Below are positions 44,263 to 52,666 of a stretch of 64,000 nucleotides of DNA, one piece after another (positions within the stretch are counted from its first letter, which is position 1; the number at the start of each line of letters is the position of its first letter). This DNA comes from Sporosarcina sp. ZBG7A. GTDB taxonomy: Bacteria > Bacillota > Bacilli > Bacillales_A > Planococcaceae. The position numbers and the translations under genes were made by a program. A model generated the notes under the pieces. The model was not told the origin of the DNA and ran no database searches. It saw nothing but the letters and a program-made list of their open reading frames with translations. The stretch lies in assembly GCF_000813425.1 (NCBI RefSeq), contig NZ_JWIB01000032.1:62001-126000 (forward strand), written 5' to 3'.

Positions 44263-44871
44263 TTACTGAAAAATTTGTTCATACCAAGCTTTTGCAGCTT
44301 TTACTTCCGACATTGTCAACTGATGTCCCGCGTTCTCCCAATGAAGTCCCACGGATGCCCCTGCTTCTTCCAGCAGGTTCTGCAACTCAGTCGATTCTTC
44401 CTGCGTACAGATCGGGTCGTTTGCTCCCGCTCCGATCCATACATGAATCCCTGTAAGATCAGGCATAGGGACATTACGTATTGGCACCATCGGATGATGC
44501 AAAATGGCTCCCTTTACTGCATCGTCATAGTGAAATAGCAGACTGGCCGCAATATTAGCACCATTTGAATACCCGATAGCTACGATATTTGACGGGTCGA
44601 ATTGATGGTCAATTGCCGCCTGATCCAAAAAGGCTTTCAGCTCTTTCGTCCGGAAAACTAAATCTTCTTCGTCAAATATGCCTTCTGATAACCGTTTAAA
44701 GAAACGAGGCATGCCATTCTCCAAGACATTTCCACGTACACTGAGCACGGAAGCTTCAGGGTCAACTAATTCTGCTAACGACAGCAAGTCCTGCTCCGTA
44801 CCGCCTGTGCCGTGCAACAACAGTAAAACCGGTTTCTCGCCATTAGTACCTTTTCTAAAAATATGCTGCAT
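44263..44871 (-). CDS. mhqD: Carboxylesterase/phospholipase-type hydrolase, MhqD-like
   Basis: A 202-residue alpha/beta hydrolase of the YtpA/MhqD carboxylesterase group. LLLLHGTGGTEQDLL near residues 16-30 has the oxyanion loop, GYSNGA near 103-108 the nucleophile Ser, GANDPICT near 150-157 the Asp and AGHQLT near 180-185 the His. In B. subtilis MhqD belongs to the MhqR regulon induced by hydroquinones and catechol. It lies 17 bases after mhqO, so both are one operon under the palindromes at 45903 and 46061. Confidence 0.85.
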   Translation of the reverse strand: MQHIFRKGTNGEKPVLLLLHGTGGTEQDLLSLAELVDPEASVLSVRGNVLENGMPRFFKRLSEGIFDEEDLVFRTKELKAFLDQAAIDHQFDPSNIVAIGYSNGANIAASLLFHYDDAVKGAILHHPMVPIRNVPMPDLTGIHVWIGAGANDPICTQEESTELQNLLEEAGASVGLHWENAGHQLTMSEVKAAKAWYEQIFQ

Positions 44872-44888
44872 AATGGGGTTGCCCCTTT

Positions 44889-45872
44889 CTACAAGTACTC
44901 TTTTTCTATTTGAATCGTACTGCGTACGGTGTCGATCGGCCGAACAATCGCCTCGATTTGTTCCCGTTTTCCTTCCAGGAATGGTGGTAGCGACAAAATT
45001 TCACCAACTGTTTCATAAGGTTCATCCCCCATGAAACCAGGTCCATCTGTTGCCCACTCAAAAAGAATTCCAGGAGCTACACGCGCATATAGGGATTCAA
45101 AGAAAAATCGATCTACATACCCGGATGTATTTAAACCGAATGATGGCAAGCGCTCAATCCACTCGTTTAACACATTCGTATCTTCTACCCGGAAAGCGGC
45201 GTGGTGAACAGTTCCGTACCCTTGACGGCCATCTGGAAGTGATGTGTTGTGCTCCACAATCACTTGTGCTCCGTTCCCGCCTTCACCCACTTCGAACAAG
45301 TGTAGGGAGCCTTCTGCTGCCACTTCTTTAAACAGCATGACCTTTTCAAGCACTTCTTTGAAGTAGTCAAACTGTGCAATCCGAATGTGGATCGGTCCTA
45401 ACCCCGTAATCGCAAATTCGAGAGGCACAGGACCATGCTGCCAAGGTGTACCTGATACAATACCTGTGTTGTGCTCATCTGAAACTAGCATATAGTTTTG
45501 TTCGTCGAAATCGATGAATGAAATGGTTTTTTTGCCGAAAACTTCTTGGATTCCCGTATGGGTCACGTCGTATTTTTCAAAGCGTTTTACCCAATAGTCC
45601 AACGCCGCATTTGTCGGTACCCGAAAAGCGGTTTTGTAAATCTCATTCGTGCCATGAACCCCTTTTTGAATGCCTGGAAAATCGAAAAATGTCATATCGG
45701 TACCGGCTGACCCTGCATCGTCTGCAAAGAACAGATGATACGTCCGAATATCATCCTGATTCACCGTTTTCTTCACTAACCGCATCCCTAGTGTATATGT
45801 GAAAAACTCATAATTTTTCTCCGCACTACTAGTAATTGCCGTCACGTGGTGAATACCTTTCAATCCATTCAT
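44889..45872 (-). CDS. mhqO: Ring-cleavage extradiol dioxygenase, MhqO-like (VOC)
   Basis: A 327-residue protein of two vicinal-oxygen-chelate domains. GIHHVTAITSS near residues 5-15 gives the first metal His, GYGTVHHAAFRVED near 216-229 the second and FEWATDGPGF near 275-284 the Glu, the 2-His-1-carboxylate set. B. subtilis MhqO is a hydroquinone-linked dioxygenase repressed by MhqR. ATG 45872 follows GGGAGAT. A perfect 18-bp palindrome of MhqR type lies 31 bases upstream, so de-repression by quinones is likely. Confidence 0.9.
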   Translation of the reverse strand: MNGLKGIHHVTAITSSAEKNYEFFTYTLGMRLVKKTVNQDDIRTYHLFFADDAGSAGTDMTFFDFPGIQKGVHGTNEIYKTAFRVPTNAALDYWVKRFEKYDVTHTGIQEVFGKKTISFIDFDEQNYMLVSDEHNTGIVSGTPWQHGPVPLEFAITGLGPIHIRIAQFDYFKEVLEKVMLFKEVAAEGSLHLFEVGEGGNGAQVIVEHNTSLPDGRQGYGTVHHAAFRVEDTNVLNEWIERLPSFGLNTSGYVDRFFFESLYARVAPGILFEWATDGPGFMGDEPYETVGEILSLPPFLEGKREQIEAIVRPIDTVRSTIQIEKEYL

Positions 45873-45902
45873 ATTATTATCTCCCTTCTTACCTTGTGAT
45901 AT

Positions 45903-45920
45903 TATCTTGAATTCAAGATA
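45903..45920. promoter_or_regulatory. MhqR-type operator 1
   Basis: TATCTTGAATTCAAGATA is a perfect 18-bp palindrome, close to the B. subtilis MhqR box as I remember it (ATCT-N-GAATTC-N-AGAT). It lies 31 bases before mhqO. Confidence 0.75.
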
Positions 45921-45975
45921 TATAAGCAAAAAATAAACAGCTCGAACTTACAAGCTAGTTTTGTGTTATTTTAAC

Positions 45976-46026
45976 TCAATTATTCATAAATGGCTCGCCA
46001 TTCATGTGGGAAGGCAGTTCATCCAT
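45976..46026 (-). CDS. 16-codon ORF between two operators
   Basis: ATG 46026 has an excellent ribosome site (TTGGAGGAGAA) and opens a 16-residue frame, MDELPSHMNGEPFMNN, ending at TGA 45976. It lies between the two MhqR-type palindromes and 100 bases before mhqO. It could be a leader peptide, a tiny protein, or the stub of a lost gene whose start region survived. No similar peptide is known to me. Confidence 0.4.
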   Translation of the reverse strand: MDELPSHMNGEPFMNN

Positions 46027-46060
46027 AGTAATTTCTCCTCCAATTTGTTTGGAAAATAAA

Positions 46061-46080
46061 TTACCTTGAATTCAAAGTAA
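46061..46080. promoter_or_regulatory. MhqR-type operator 2
   Basis: TTACCTTGAATTCAAAGTAA is a palindrome with one mismatched pair, sharing the CTTGAATTCAA core with the site at 45903. It stands before the 16-codon ORF. Confidence 0.65.
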
Positions 46081-46161
46081 TCATAACACGTCATATTTTT
46101 CAGGTCAATTAGTTTGTTCCTCCTTTTGAGTAGATCAGATTCAGAAAATGCCCAAAAGCAC

Positions 46162-46198
46162 AAAAAGCGTCAACTTCAATAAGAAGTTGACGTTTTTT
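46162..46198. terminator. Bidirectional terminator of the BCCT gene
   Basis: CGTCAACTTC and GAAGTTGACG form a 10-base-pair stem with a 5-base loop and T/A-runs on both sides. The stem closely resembles those at 54409 and 57894. Confidence 0.85.
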
Positions 46199-46271
46199 AA
46201 ACTTAGCTTGTATACGATTTGAGTGGAGTACAGACAGAGGCCTCATACCTCATCATAAAAAGCACAGCGCA

Positions 46272-47813
46272 CTACTCTTTCTCAACAATCCCCTGTTCAA
46301 TAGCCAGCACTTTCGCCACTTTCGGCGCGTACCATACGACCGGGAGCAAAAGAATTGATACTGGAACTGCAGCTATGACGACAAATGACTGTAACGCACC
46401 AATTCCTCCGCCACCGATTTCAATTAGGATGGTGGCGATTGTCGCCATGATGACCGCCCAAAATACACGAATGGCTTTTGGAGGGTTTCCGTCGCCTGTC
46501 ACGGCCATGGAGATGGAATACGACATGGAGTCTACTGTCGTCACTACAAATAGTGTAGTCAAAATCAAGAAGACAGAAGGCATGATGAATCCTAGCGGCA
46601 TTTGTTCCGCTATAGCGATGATTGCACTCGGCAATCCACCCTCATTCAATGGACCGCTGACGGAACCTGCGTTATTTAATTCGTAGAAAATACCCGTACC
46701 TCCAAGTACCGTGAACCAAAAGTTTGTGACGACAGGTGCTATTACAGCAACCACTAAAAAGATTTCACGAATTTTTCTACCATTGGATATTCTTGCGACG
46801 AATAATGCCACCAATGGACCGAACCCTATAAACCATCCGAAGAAGAAGAGCATCCAGCTTCCTAGCCATGCATCATCCCCGCGGAATGTACTGATGCTTA
46901 CGAAATCACTGATGTACGTACCAAAGGAAGACATGAACGTGTTGACGATGAACAGCCCTGGACCGAACACGATTAGGAATACGGCAATCACCGCCACTAA
47001 GTTGACGTTCACCTTACTTAAAAATTGAATCCCCTTCTCAATACCTGTAAGGGTGGATACGAGTACGACTCCTGTCAAAATAACGATGACCGAGAGCTGC
47101 GTCACAAATGTATCCGGTATGCCAAAGATCGAACTGACTCCATAGCTAACTTGCAGCCCGAGAAAACCGATTGGACCAATCGTGCCAGCAGCAGCGCCTA
47201 TAATACAAAATACATCGGCAGCCGTTCCCCATTTGCTCGTTAAAATTCTCTCTTTCAAAATAGGATACAAAAGGGTCCTAGGCTTCAACGGCATGCCCTT
47301 ATGTTTATGTGCGTAAATCAATATAATCGAACTGATTGCACCGTATACAGACCATGCGGTGAAGCCCCATGACATGTAACTTTGAGCCAATGCAGGCCCA
47401 ATCGCGTCAACAGTGCCGCCTTCTATCCCTTTATGCATGGGAGGCACGTCCAGAAAATAGTACATAGGCTCTGCCGCTGCCCAAAAGACACCCCCAGCTC
47501 CAAGACCTGTCGTCAAAATTACGGCTAACCATTTAAAATAAGACATCTCCGGCTTCTTTGCGTCTCCCAGGCGAACTTTGCCATACTTTGAAAACGCCAA
47601 TACCGCACCTACTACAAAACTGGCCAGCAATAGGAATTGCCAATATGCCCCGAAGTAGCGAATAGACAAATCAAATCCCTTATTCACAAGATTGCTGACC
47701 TGTTCTACTTTAAAAATTGAAAACAGCACGAATGCCATTAATATGCCGCCACTCCATAGAAATACTGGCCAATCAATTTTTTCACGTATACTCTTCCAAT
47801 AACCTCTCGTCAT
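46272..47813 (-). CDS. BCCT-family transporter, divergent
   Basis: A 513-residue, 12-TM transporter of the betaine/choline/carnitine family. GLGAGGVFWAAAEPMYYF near residues 102-119 is the glycine-rich TM3 stretch; SWMLFFFGWFIGFGPLVALFVARIS (split, near 303-327) is the TM8 signature. In betaine carriers this reads W-T-x-F-Y-W-x-W-W-I-S-W; here Trp residues are changed to Phe, Gly and Phe, so the cation-pi box is altered and the substrate may not be a betaine. ATG 47813 follows TTGGAGGAG. The leader has a promoter and an immediate hairpin (47918-48007). Confidence 0.85.
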   Translation of the reverse strand: MTRGYWKSIREKIDWPVFLWSGGILMAFVLFSIFKVEQVSNLVNKGFDLSIRYFGAYWQFLLLASFVVGAVLAFSKYGKVRLGDAKKPEMSYFKWLAVILTTGLGAGGVFWAAAEPMYYFLDVPPMHKGIEGGTVDAIGPALAQSYMSWGFTAWSVYGAISSIILIYAHKHKGMPLKPRTLLYPILKERILTSKWGTAADVFCIIGAAAGTIGPIGFLGLQVSYGVSSIFGIPDTFVTQLSVIVILTGVVLVSTLTGIEKGIQFLSKVNVNLVAVIAVFLIVFGPGLFIVNTFMSSFGTYISDFVSISTFRGDDAWLGSWMLFFFGWFIGFGPLVALFVARISNGRKIREIFLVVAVIAPVVTNFWFTVLGGTGIFYELNNAGSVSGPLNEGGLPSAIIAIAEQMPLGFIMPSVFLILTTLFVVTTVDSMSYSISMAVTGDGNPPKAIRVFWAVIMATIATILIEIGGGGIGALQSFVVIAAVPVSILLLPVVWYAPKVAKVLAIEQGIVEKE

Positions 47814-47917
47814 AGCTCTCCTCCAATGTTCGTTTCACTTACATATCTATACTGTTTTCCAAGACAATCGTAGTTATAGCTTTCCCTTCTTTTCATCTAC
47901 TTTCCAACAGCTTCTGC

Positions 47918-47954
47918 AAAAAAAAATGCAACACGATTTGAATTCGTGTTGCAT
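47918..47954 (-). terminator. Terminator-like hairpin in the BCCT leader
   Basis: ATGCAACACGA and TCGTGTTGCAT form a perfect 11-base-pair stem with a 7-base loop, followed on the minus strand by nine T residues. It starts only about 18 bases after the likely transcription start and lies 105 bases before the BCCT start, so it would stop the transcript unless bypassed. Confidence 0.8.
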
Positions 47955-47978
47955 GTCTCATACAAAAACTCATAGTAC

Positions 47979-48007
47979 AGGATATATGGTACCTTCCACA
48001 CTGTCAA
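47979..48007 (-). promoter_or_regulatory. Sigma-A promoter of the BCCT leader
   Basis: On the minus strand TTGACA (48002-48007), exactly 17 bases, TATCCT (47979-47984). Apart from the hairpin and this promoter I see nothing in the 47814-48282 gap. Confidence 0.8.
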
Positions 48008-48274
48008 CACGTATCCATATTTTTCAAATATGGAGAAAGGTCAGTTATTGAAGGGTTTTCTGAGGGGACTGGGTTGAACTGGGAGTACTCGTGTACAAAA
48101 TTATTGTATTTGAAGCATAGGTACTCCACACTTCGTTTTAAGTATTATGGTGCACATCATTTTCATTTTGGAACATCATTTATATTTCAACTGTCTCCAT
48201 ATAAACGCAGGCTCACACAAAGTATGTCGTGTAGACTTGTTTCTGCTTTGTGCCTGTATATGTATTAAAACAAA

Positions 48275-48313
48275 AACAAAAAACCCTCTTCTTAAATAAT
48301 AAGGAAGAGAGGT
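48275..48313 (-). terminator. Terminator of the toast-rack protein gene
   Basis: On the minus strand CTCTTCCTTA and TAAGAAGAG pair around a short loop and are followed by TTTTTTG and further T-rich sequence, 25 bases after the stop. Confidence 0.75.
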
Positions 48314-48337
48314 GAAAAGCTTTCGTTATTTTCCTAT

Positions 48338-49054
48338 TCAATCTACAAGTTTAAACTTCAAATCGCCTACCCCAACATCAATCTTTATATCGATCACAAC
48401 ATCACTACTCTCATAAGCGTCATTCACGTAGATGCCATTTCCCTGAGAAGTAAAGCCTTTCGCCTCAAGGCCAGAGATTCCTTTCGAAACGTTCAGTTTG
48501 ACACCGGTGTCCGCGGGGAGAAGAATCGTCGCATCGCCGACTCCAAGATCGATGTCGGCGTTGAAGCTATCTTTCCAGCCTCCGCTTAAATCGATGGTTG
48601 CATCGCTTACACCTGCATCGATCGATAGCTTGCTGAGTTGGATACCTGACAGGTTTAGTGTCGAGTCAGAGACGCCCATCTCAATATTCAAGTTGATAGG
48701 TATCTCATTTGTTAGCTCGAGGTCCCAATCGTTACGTACGGTCCCTAATCCCGCAAGTAATTTTCCTTTTTGCTTAATGTCAGCGTTTCCGACAGTTCCT
48801 TTCTTCTTATAAGAAACAGTTGGTTTCAATTTCTTTTTGTTCGTGTCAACTGTGCCTTTGATCCAGGCATCCTCACCATCCGTAATAGATACGTCCCCGA
48901 AGCCAATCTGTATATTAGCGTTAAGTGATTTTACGTCATCCTTTTCGATTAAAATGTCATTAACCCTATTTCCCGAAAAGAACCAATTATATCCCCAAAC
49001 CCCTACAGCACCTAGTATTCCCACTGCCATCACAGCCACTATAAGCTTGCGCAT
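48338..49054 (-). CDS. Anchored beta-strand (toast-rack/DUF2154-like) protein
   Basis: A 238-residue protein with one N-terminal membrane segment (about residues 4-24) and a long beta-helix-like domain. Short repeats such as MGVSDSTLNL, DAGVSDATIDL and LGVGDATILL recur about every 20-25 residues, typical of the toast-rack/DUF4097-type right-handed repeats found in LiaF-like envelope-stress proteins. ATG 49054 follows AAAGGGGTG; the frame open to 49123 lacks a site. Probably faces the cell wall. Function unknown. Confidence 0.7.
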   Translation of the reverse strand: MRKLIVAVMAVGILGAVGVWGYNWFFSGNRVNDILIEKDDVKSLNANIQIGFGDVSITDGEDAWIKGTVDTNKKKLKPTVSYKKKGTVGNADIKQKGKLLAGLGTVRNDWDLELTNEIPINLNIEMGVSDSTLNLSGIQLSKLSIDAGVSDATIDLSGGWKDSFNADIDLGVGDATILLPADTGVKLNVSKGISGLEAKGFTSQGNGIYVNDAYESSDVVIDIKIDVGVGDLKFKLVD

Positions 49055-49360
49055 ATAGAACACCCCTTTCCCTTTGACTTTATCATATCCGATTCCCTGC
49101 ACAAATTTGCCAGTCGTTTGCATGAAATTCGAATCAGTCTTAAGTCTGAGCTACATAGATTGTGTGTCAGATGGAAAGTAGTTCTTGCGTAGACTCTGTC
49201 GTTCGTAGCTGAAGTGCTTCTAACTTAACATGGGTAAGGCAAAGCTCCGAAACACTTAAACCATTGGGGGACAAGGTCCGAAAATTATAGCTGCGAGTAC
49301 CTGCGCACGAAACTATTGAGATTGTCAGTCTCACATGTACCCCATATTAATTCTTTGTTA
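49055..49360. other. Gap without recognised gene
   Basis: About 306 bases with base composition closer to coding than to the AT-rich gaps nearby, but with stops in all frames and no ribosome site. A small hairpin (TGAGA-TCTCA) occurs near 49317-49333. Nothing can be assigned. Confidence 0.5.
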
Positions 49361-49930
49361 TCACAACGTACTAAGCCGTAGTTCATAAAAGTACTGAACG
49401 ATTGGATGCTTTAACTTCATCTTCTCGGTCATGTTTAAAATTCGTTTTTTTCCAACCCTCCGGTCCACCAAAGCTAGAATATTCAATAGGATATCATTGC
49501 TCTCTATGCTCTCCTCTATAGGAGTGGATAAAAACTTATTAGCTACAACGATAAAATTTGATTTACTTAATGATGACTGTGCTGACAAAAGCTCCTTTGC
49601 ATGTTCTGATAATTTTCTACTTCTTGCAATTACTTGTAGACGATCCTCTGGAACCATCCCCTTGGTCTCGTTTCTTACCGCTTCAATTTCCTCATTGTTG
49701 ATAGGAATTTGGATATCTGAATCATTCTTAATTTCTAACTCCGCTTGATACCATCTGATTGAGGTATTTATATCACTCATATTGAGTACATTCTTTTTAT
49801 CTACCGCAATATAACAAGTTCCTGCTTTATCAGGTAAATAACGATAGCTGCTTGCACGGTATTCAACCCTTCCATCTAATGCGGGACAGAGAAAACTCTC
49901 CAGATTTTTCTTCAATTTGCTCCAGGTCAT
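49361..49930 (-). CDS. SF0329-like hypothetical protein (189 aa)
   Basis: A 189-residue soluble protein beginning MTWSKLKKNLESFLCPAL, followed by RVEYRASSYRYLPDKAG and a C-terminal helical part. I recall this opening from Bacillus proteins annotated as the SF0329 family, whose function is unknown. ATG 49930 follows AAGGAG; the longer frame to 49990 has no ribosome site. It stands alone between two unrelated genes. Confidence 0.6.
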   Translation of the reverse strand: MTWSKLKKNLESFLCPALDGRVEYRASSYRYLPDKAGTCYIAVDKKNVLNMSDINTSIRWYQAELEIKNDSDIQIPINNEEIEAVRNETKGMVPEDRLQVIARSRKLSEHAKELLSAQSSLSKSNFIVVANKFLSTPIEESIESNDILLNILALVDRRVGKKRILNMTEKMKLKHPIVQYFYELRLSTL

Positions 49931-50133
49931 GTAATTCTCCTTAATTTTTATATTGTAACTAGTTATTGAGGCAGTCGTTCTATTATCCATAATACAATAA
50001 CCGTCACATCGGTCATACTAAATACAAGGTTTAAGTGTGACATGAATTTCTGATGTATCGATAATAGTGAGCGAATAAAACATCCAGACTGATGAAACAA
50101 TAACTTGTCCATCTCCATGTTACCCAAGAAATG

Positions 50134-50177
50134 AAAAAAGAAGCTTCTCATAAGTTTGCACAACTAATGAGAGGCCT
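50134..50177 (-). terminator. Terminator of the nuclease gene
   Basis: On the minus strand CCTCTCAT and ATGAGAAG-type arms pair around a loop of about 15 bases, followed by TTCTTTTTTC, about 60 bases after the nuclease stop. Confidence 0.55.
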
Positions 50178-50235
50178 CGATTATAATCCTTTATGTTAGA
50201 ATCGTTTTGGAGTTGTGTCTTACAAACCAACCATC

Positions 50236-51210
50236 TTATTCTCCTACCATGCCGTCATTATCACGATCTTGCATATATTGGTACAACCAGTGTTCACTCG
50301 TTATCGGCATACTGAAACCAGCTGCTTTTGCTTCTGCAATTGTCACGATACCATTTCCATTTGTATCCACACTAGAAAGTTCACCTTCGTTTGTTGAAGA
50401 ACTTTCTGATTCGGACTCGGACTCGGACTCGGACTCATTATTTTCGGTTAGTCCAAGAGATTCGTTTACTTCATCTGGATTCACATTTTCAAATGAATCC
50501 GTAATGACATTTCCGTTTATTGTATAAGTATATTGATAACTTGAAGGAATTTGCGTTTCCGCATTCGGATAGGTGATAATTGCTTCAAAATTAGTAGCTC
50601 CGCCAGCTCTTCGGATCTCGTTTTCCATATACGCTTGATCCCCATGTCGATTGAGCGTGCTATTCTGCGGGGTAATATTATAAGCATTCGATACCCCACC
50701 GAGAGAGTCAGCAATTACATGGCCTTCATCTAAAAATTCACTTTCAACTCCAGGAACTTTTGCCTCATCAGAATAGTATCTGCCTGACGATAAAACAGGT
50801 TCAGTACTTTCATCTTGCAGAATGATCTCGTCAGCTATGACACGCACTAACTGCCCGTATTCATTAGTAAATCCCCAATATTCACGGTCCCCGTAACCAA
50901 TGTCAACAACGACGCCAGGTTCATGATATCCAGATAAATCACCGCCATCAACTTCAATTAGTTTGTATCCGGAGAAACGTTCTTTCTTTGGTTGAGTTGG
51001 TTTTTCCTCTGCTACGGGCTCCTCTACTTCCTGTTCTTCAACAATCGTAGTTGCAGTTTCTTCTTTTTCACTGTTTGTATTTGGTTCAACAGTCGTGACT
51101 TTTTGCGAACCTGTTTCTACATCAGTAATGGATGCATCTTCTGAGTTAGTACAACCAGCCATAAAGACGATTGTTAACAGTAAAATCAAATAGTTCAATT
51201 TCTTTTTCAT
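50236..51210 (-). CDS. Lipoprotein DNA/RNA non-specific endonuclease with EF-hand-like tail
   Basis: A 324-residue exported nuclease. The lipobox MAGC puts the lipid on Cys20; residues 22-78 are an acidic linker. The nuclease domain (about 80-235) carries DEGHVIADSLGG at 161-172, the D-x-G-H motif with the catalytic His, and NITPQNSTLN at 178-187 with metal-binding Asn. A Ser-Glu repeat of about seven dipeptides (near 256-269) links to an EF-hand loop DTNGNGIVTIAEA and a final DRDNDGMVGE, like an Excalibur calcium motif lacking its Cys. Probably a surface nuclease for nucleic-acid scavenging or self-DNA processing, as for B. subtilis YokF/YncB. Confidence 0.85.
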   Translation of the reverse strand: MKKKLNYLILLLTIVFMAGCTNSEDASITDVETGSQKVTTVEPNTNSEKEETATTIVEEQEVEEPVAEEKPTQPKKERFSGYKLIEVDGGDLSGYHEPGVVVDIGYGDREYWGFTNEYGQLVRVIADEIILQDESTEPVLSSGRYYSDEAKVPGVESEFLDEGHVIADSLGGVSNAYNITPQNSTLNRHGDQAYMENEIRRAGGATNFEAIITYPNAETQIPSSYQYTYTINGNVITDSFENVNPDEVNESLGLTENNESESESESESESSSTNEGELSSVDTNGNGIVTIAEAKAAGFSMPITSEHWLYQYMQDRDNDGMVGE

Positions 51211-51456
51211 TCTTTAAACCATACCTTTCATCTTCGTCAAAGTTTCACGAAAAGATTATAGCATAAGTAAACGAGCGCCCCAACATTTTCCATGAAATTC
51301 AAGTGAAATGCACGAGAAATATTAGCGTTCGTAATAGTAGACTCATCCAGACAAAAAAGAAGAATGACTCGGTACTGCTCAAGCACAGAGCAATCCGACG
51401 CCGCATTTTAATCTACTTAATTTTAGGTAATTCCTATACTTTTTTAGCGCTATAAT

Positions 51457-51494
51457 AAAACTAGCCATTAAGTTGGCCTTAATGACTAGTTTTT
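51457..51494. terminator. Terminator of the methyltransferase gene
   Basis: AAAACTAG-CATTAAG pairs with CTTAATG-CTAGTTTT, with T-runs on both strands, just after the stop at 51498. Confidence 0.85.
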
Positions 51495-51497
51495 CTT

Positions 51498-52058
51498 TTA
51501 TTTATTTTTCTGAGCCACAATAATATAAACAGGTTGATTAGCAATTGGCGTTGGTGAATGAACCATTTCTTTAATGCTGAAACCTGCTTTGCGAATTTCC
51601 GCCTCCATTTCCAGAGAAGGAACTCTTGGCCCAGTGGGATGATCTGTTTTCTCTAGATCGATACATAAAAATATTCCTTCATCCTTTAACACCCTGTGGA
51701 TTTCACTTAAAACCAATGAGAGTGGGGTAACTTCATGCAATGATATCGAAGCGACAGCTTTATCAAATTTATTGCTAGCTAAGGGCATTGCTTTAAAATC
51801 TCCGGCAGCTGTTTCTATGTTTGTTATTCCTTTATCCTTGGCTTTGTTTTCTAGATAATCTAAAACATCCTTATCAAAATCAAGCGCCACCACTTTTTTC
51901 ACGTAGTTAGCAATAGAAAGGCTTATATATCCTGCACCCGCTCCAAGATCTAGTAGTTCGTCTTCTTTATTAAGCTGTAGGAATTTAAAGAACTCCTCTG
52001 CTGGAAGTCGTTTTATGTTCTCTAAATTATGGATCTTTTTCTGTAATTTTTGATTCAT
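51498..52058 (-). CDS. Class I SAM-dependent methyltransferase
   Basis: A 186-residue Rossmann methyltransferase. LLDLGAGAGYISL near residues 35-47 is motif I, VVALDFDKDVLDYL near 56-69 motif II with the ribose-binding Asp, and AAGDFKAMPLASNKFD near 83-98 motif III; the SLHEV strand follows. The type is that of UbiE/arsenite- or small-molecule methyltransferases; the acceptor is unknown. ATG 52058 follows AAGGAGA. Transcribed alone. Confidence 0.8.
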   Translation of the reverse strand: MNQKLQKKIHNLENIKRLPAEEFFKFLQLNKEDELLDLGAGAGYISLSIANYVKKVVALDFDKDVLDYLENKAKDKGITNIETAAGDFKAMPLASNKFDKAVASISLHEVTPLSLVLSEIHRVLKDEGIFLCIDLEKTDHPTGPRVPSLEMEAEIRKAGFSIKEMVHSPTPIANQPVYIIVAQKNK

Positions 52059-52213
52059 GATAAATTCTCCTTTGATTACTGATTTTTAAAACCTTTAAGA
52101 CTTGAATTTGGATTTGGATACTTATGACAATAGTGTTTCTCTAACTCGCCTTGCTATAACATGTGCGATTCAAGCACCACTACCCCAAAAAAAAAATAAA
52201 AGAGCTCATATCC

Positions 52214-52369
52214 TTACCTACAAACAAATCCTTCTTCACTAATCCAGCGTTTGATCGATTCAGCATCAGAATCATGACACTTCATGATATAGGCGGGGTA
52301 ACCTTTAACATCTGCAAAAATCTACGGCACTGTTTCATCTGCAATTACCCCTCCAGTTTCTTCATGCAT
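52214..52369 (-). pseudogene. Decayed small gene remnant
   Basis: A 52-codon frame starts at ATG 52369, has one in-frame TAG (52322-52324) at codon 16, and then reads on as FADVKGYPAYIMKCHDSDAE followed by a helical end to TAA 52214. Its amino-acid usage looks protein-like, but there is no ribosome site. It is either a fossil or chance; the parent is not recognised. The rest of the 608-base gap (52059-52666) shows nothing clear. Confidence 0.3.
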
Positions 52370-52666
52370 AAAAAATTAGAGGAAGCAAACACGGGCCTGT
52401 AATGCGGCAGGATATTTTGAAAAATTACAAACTGGTCTCCTCCTTCTTAGGAGTCCTTCCGTGATTCTTATTTTGTGTTCCTGCTTAAATCCAGAAGAAT
52501 TCTGCTTGCTCATATTAAAACCATTAAAGGTATTCTTTATCTACAATTAACATAATTTTTTTTGATACTTAGACAAACATGGAACTGTTAATTCCCTAAC
52601 TAAGAAAGTTGGCTGGTTACAGAATTGCCTAACCTTTTTGCTTAAGCAATTATCCAGGTCATTCTA

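Noticed and set aside
48074-48268. 64-codon plus-strand frame upstream of the BCCT gene
   Set aside because: No ribosome site, odd composition (many Tyr, His, Cys), and it crosses sequence with no coding signs.
49230-49275. A plus-strand peptide resembling the start of GroES (LKPLGDKV)
   Set aside because: Only about eight residues agree, no ribosome site, and a stop follows at once; chance is the simpler reading.
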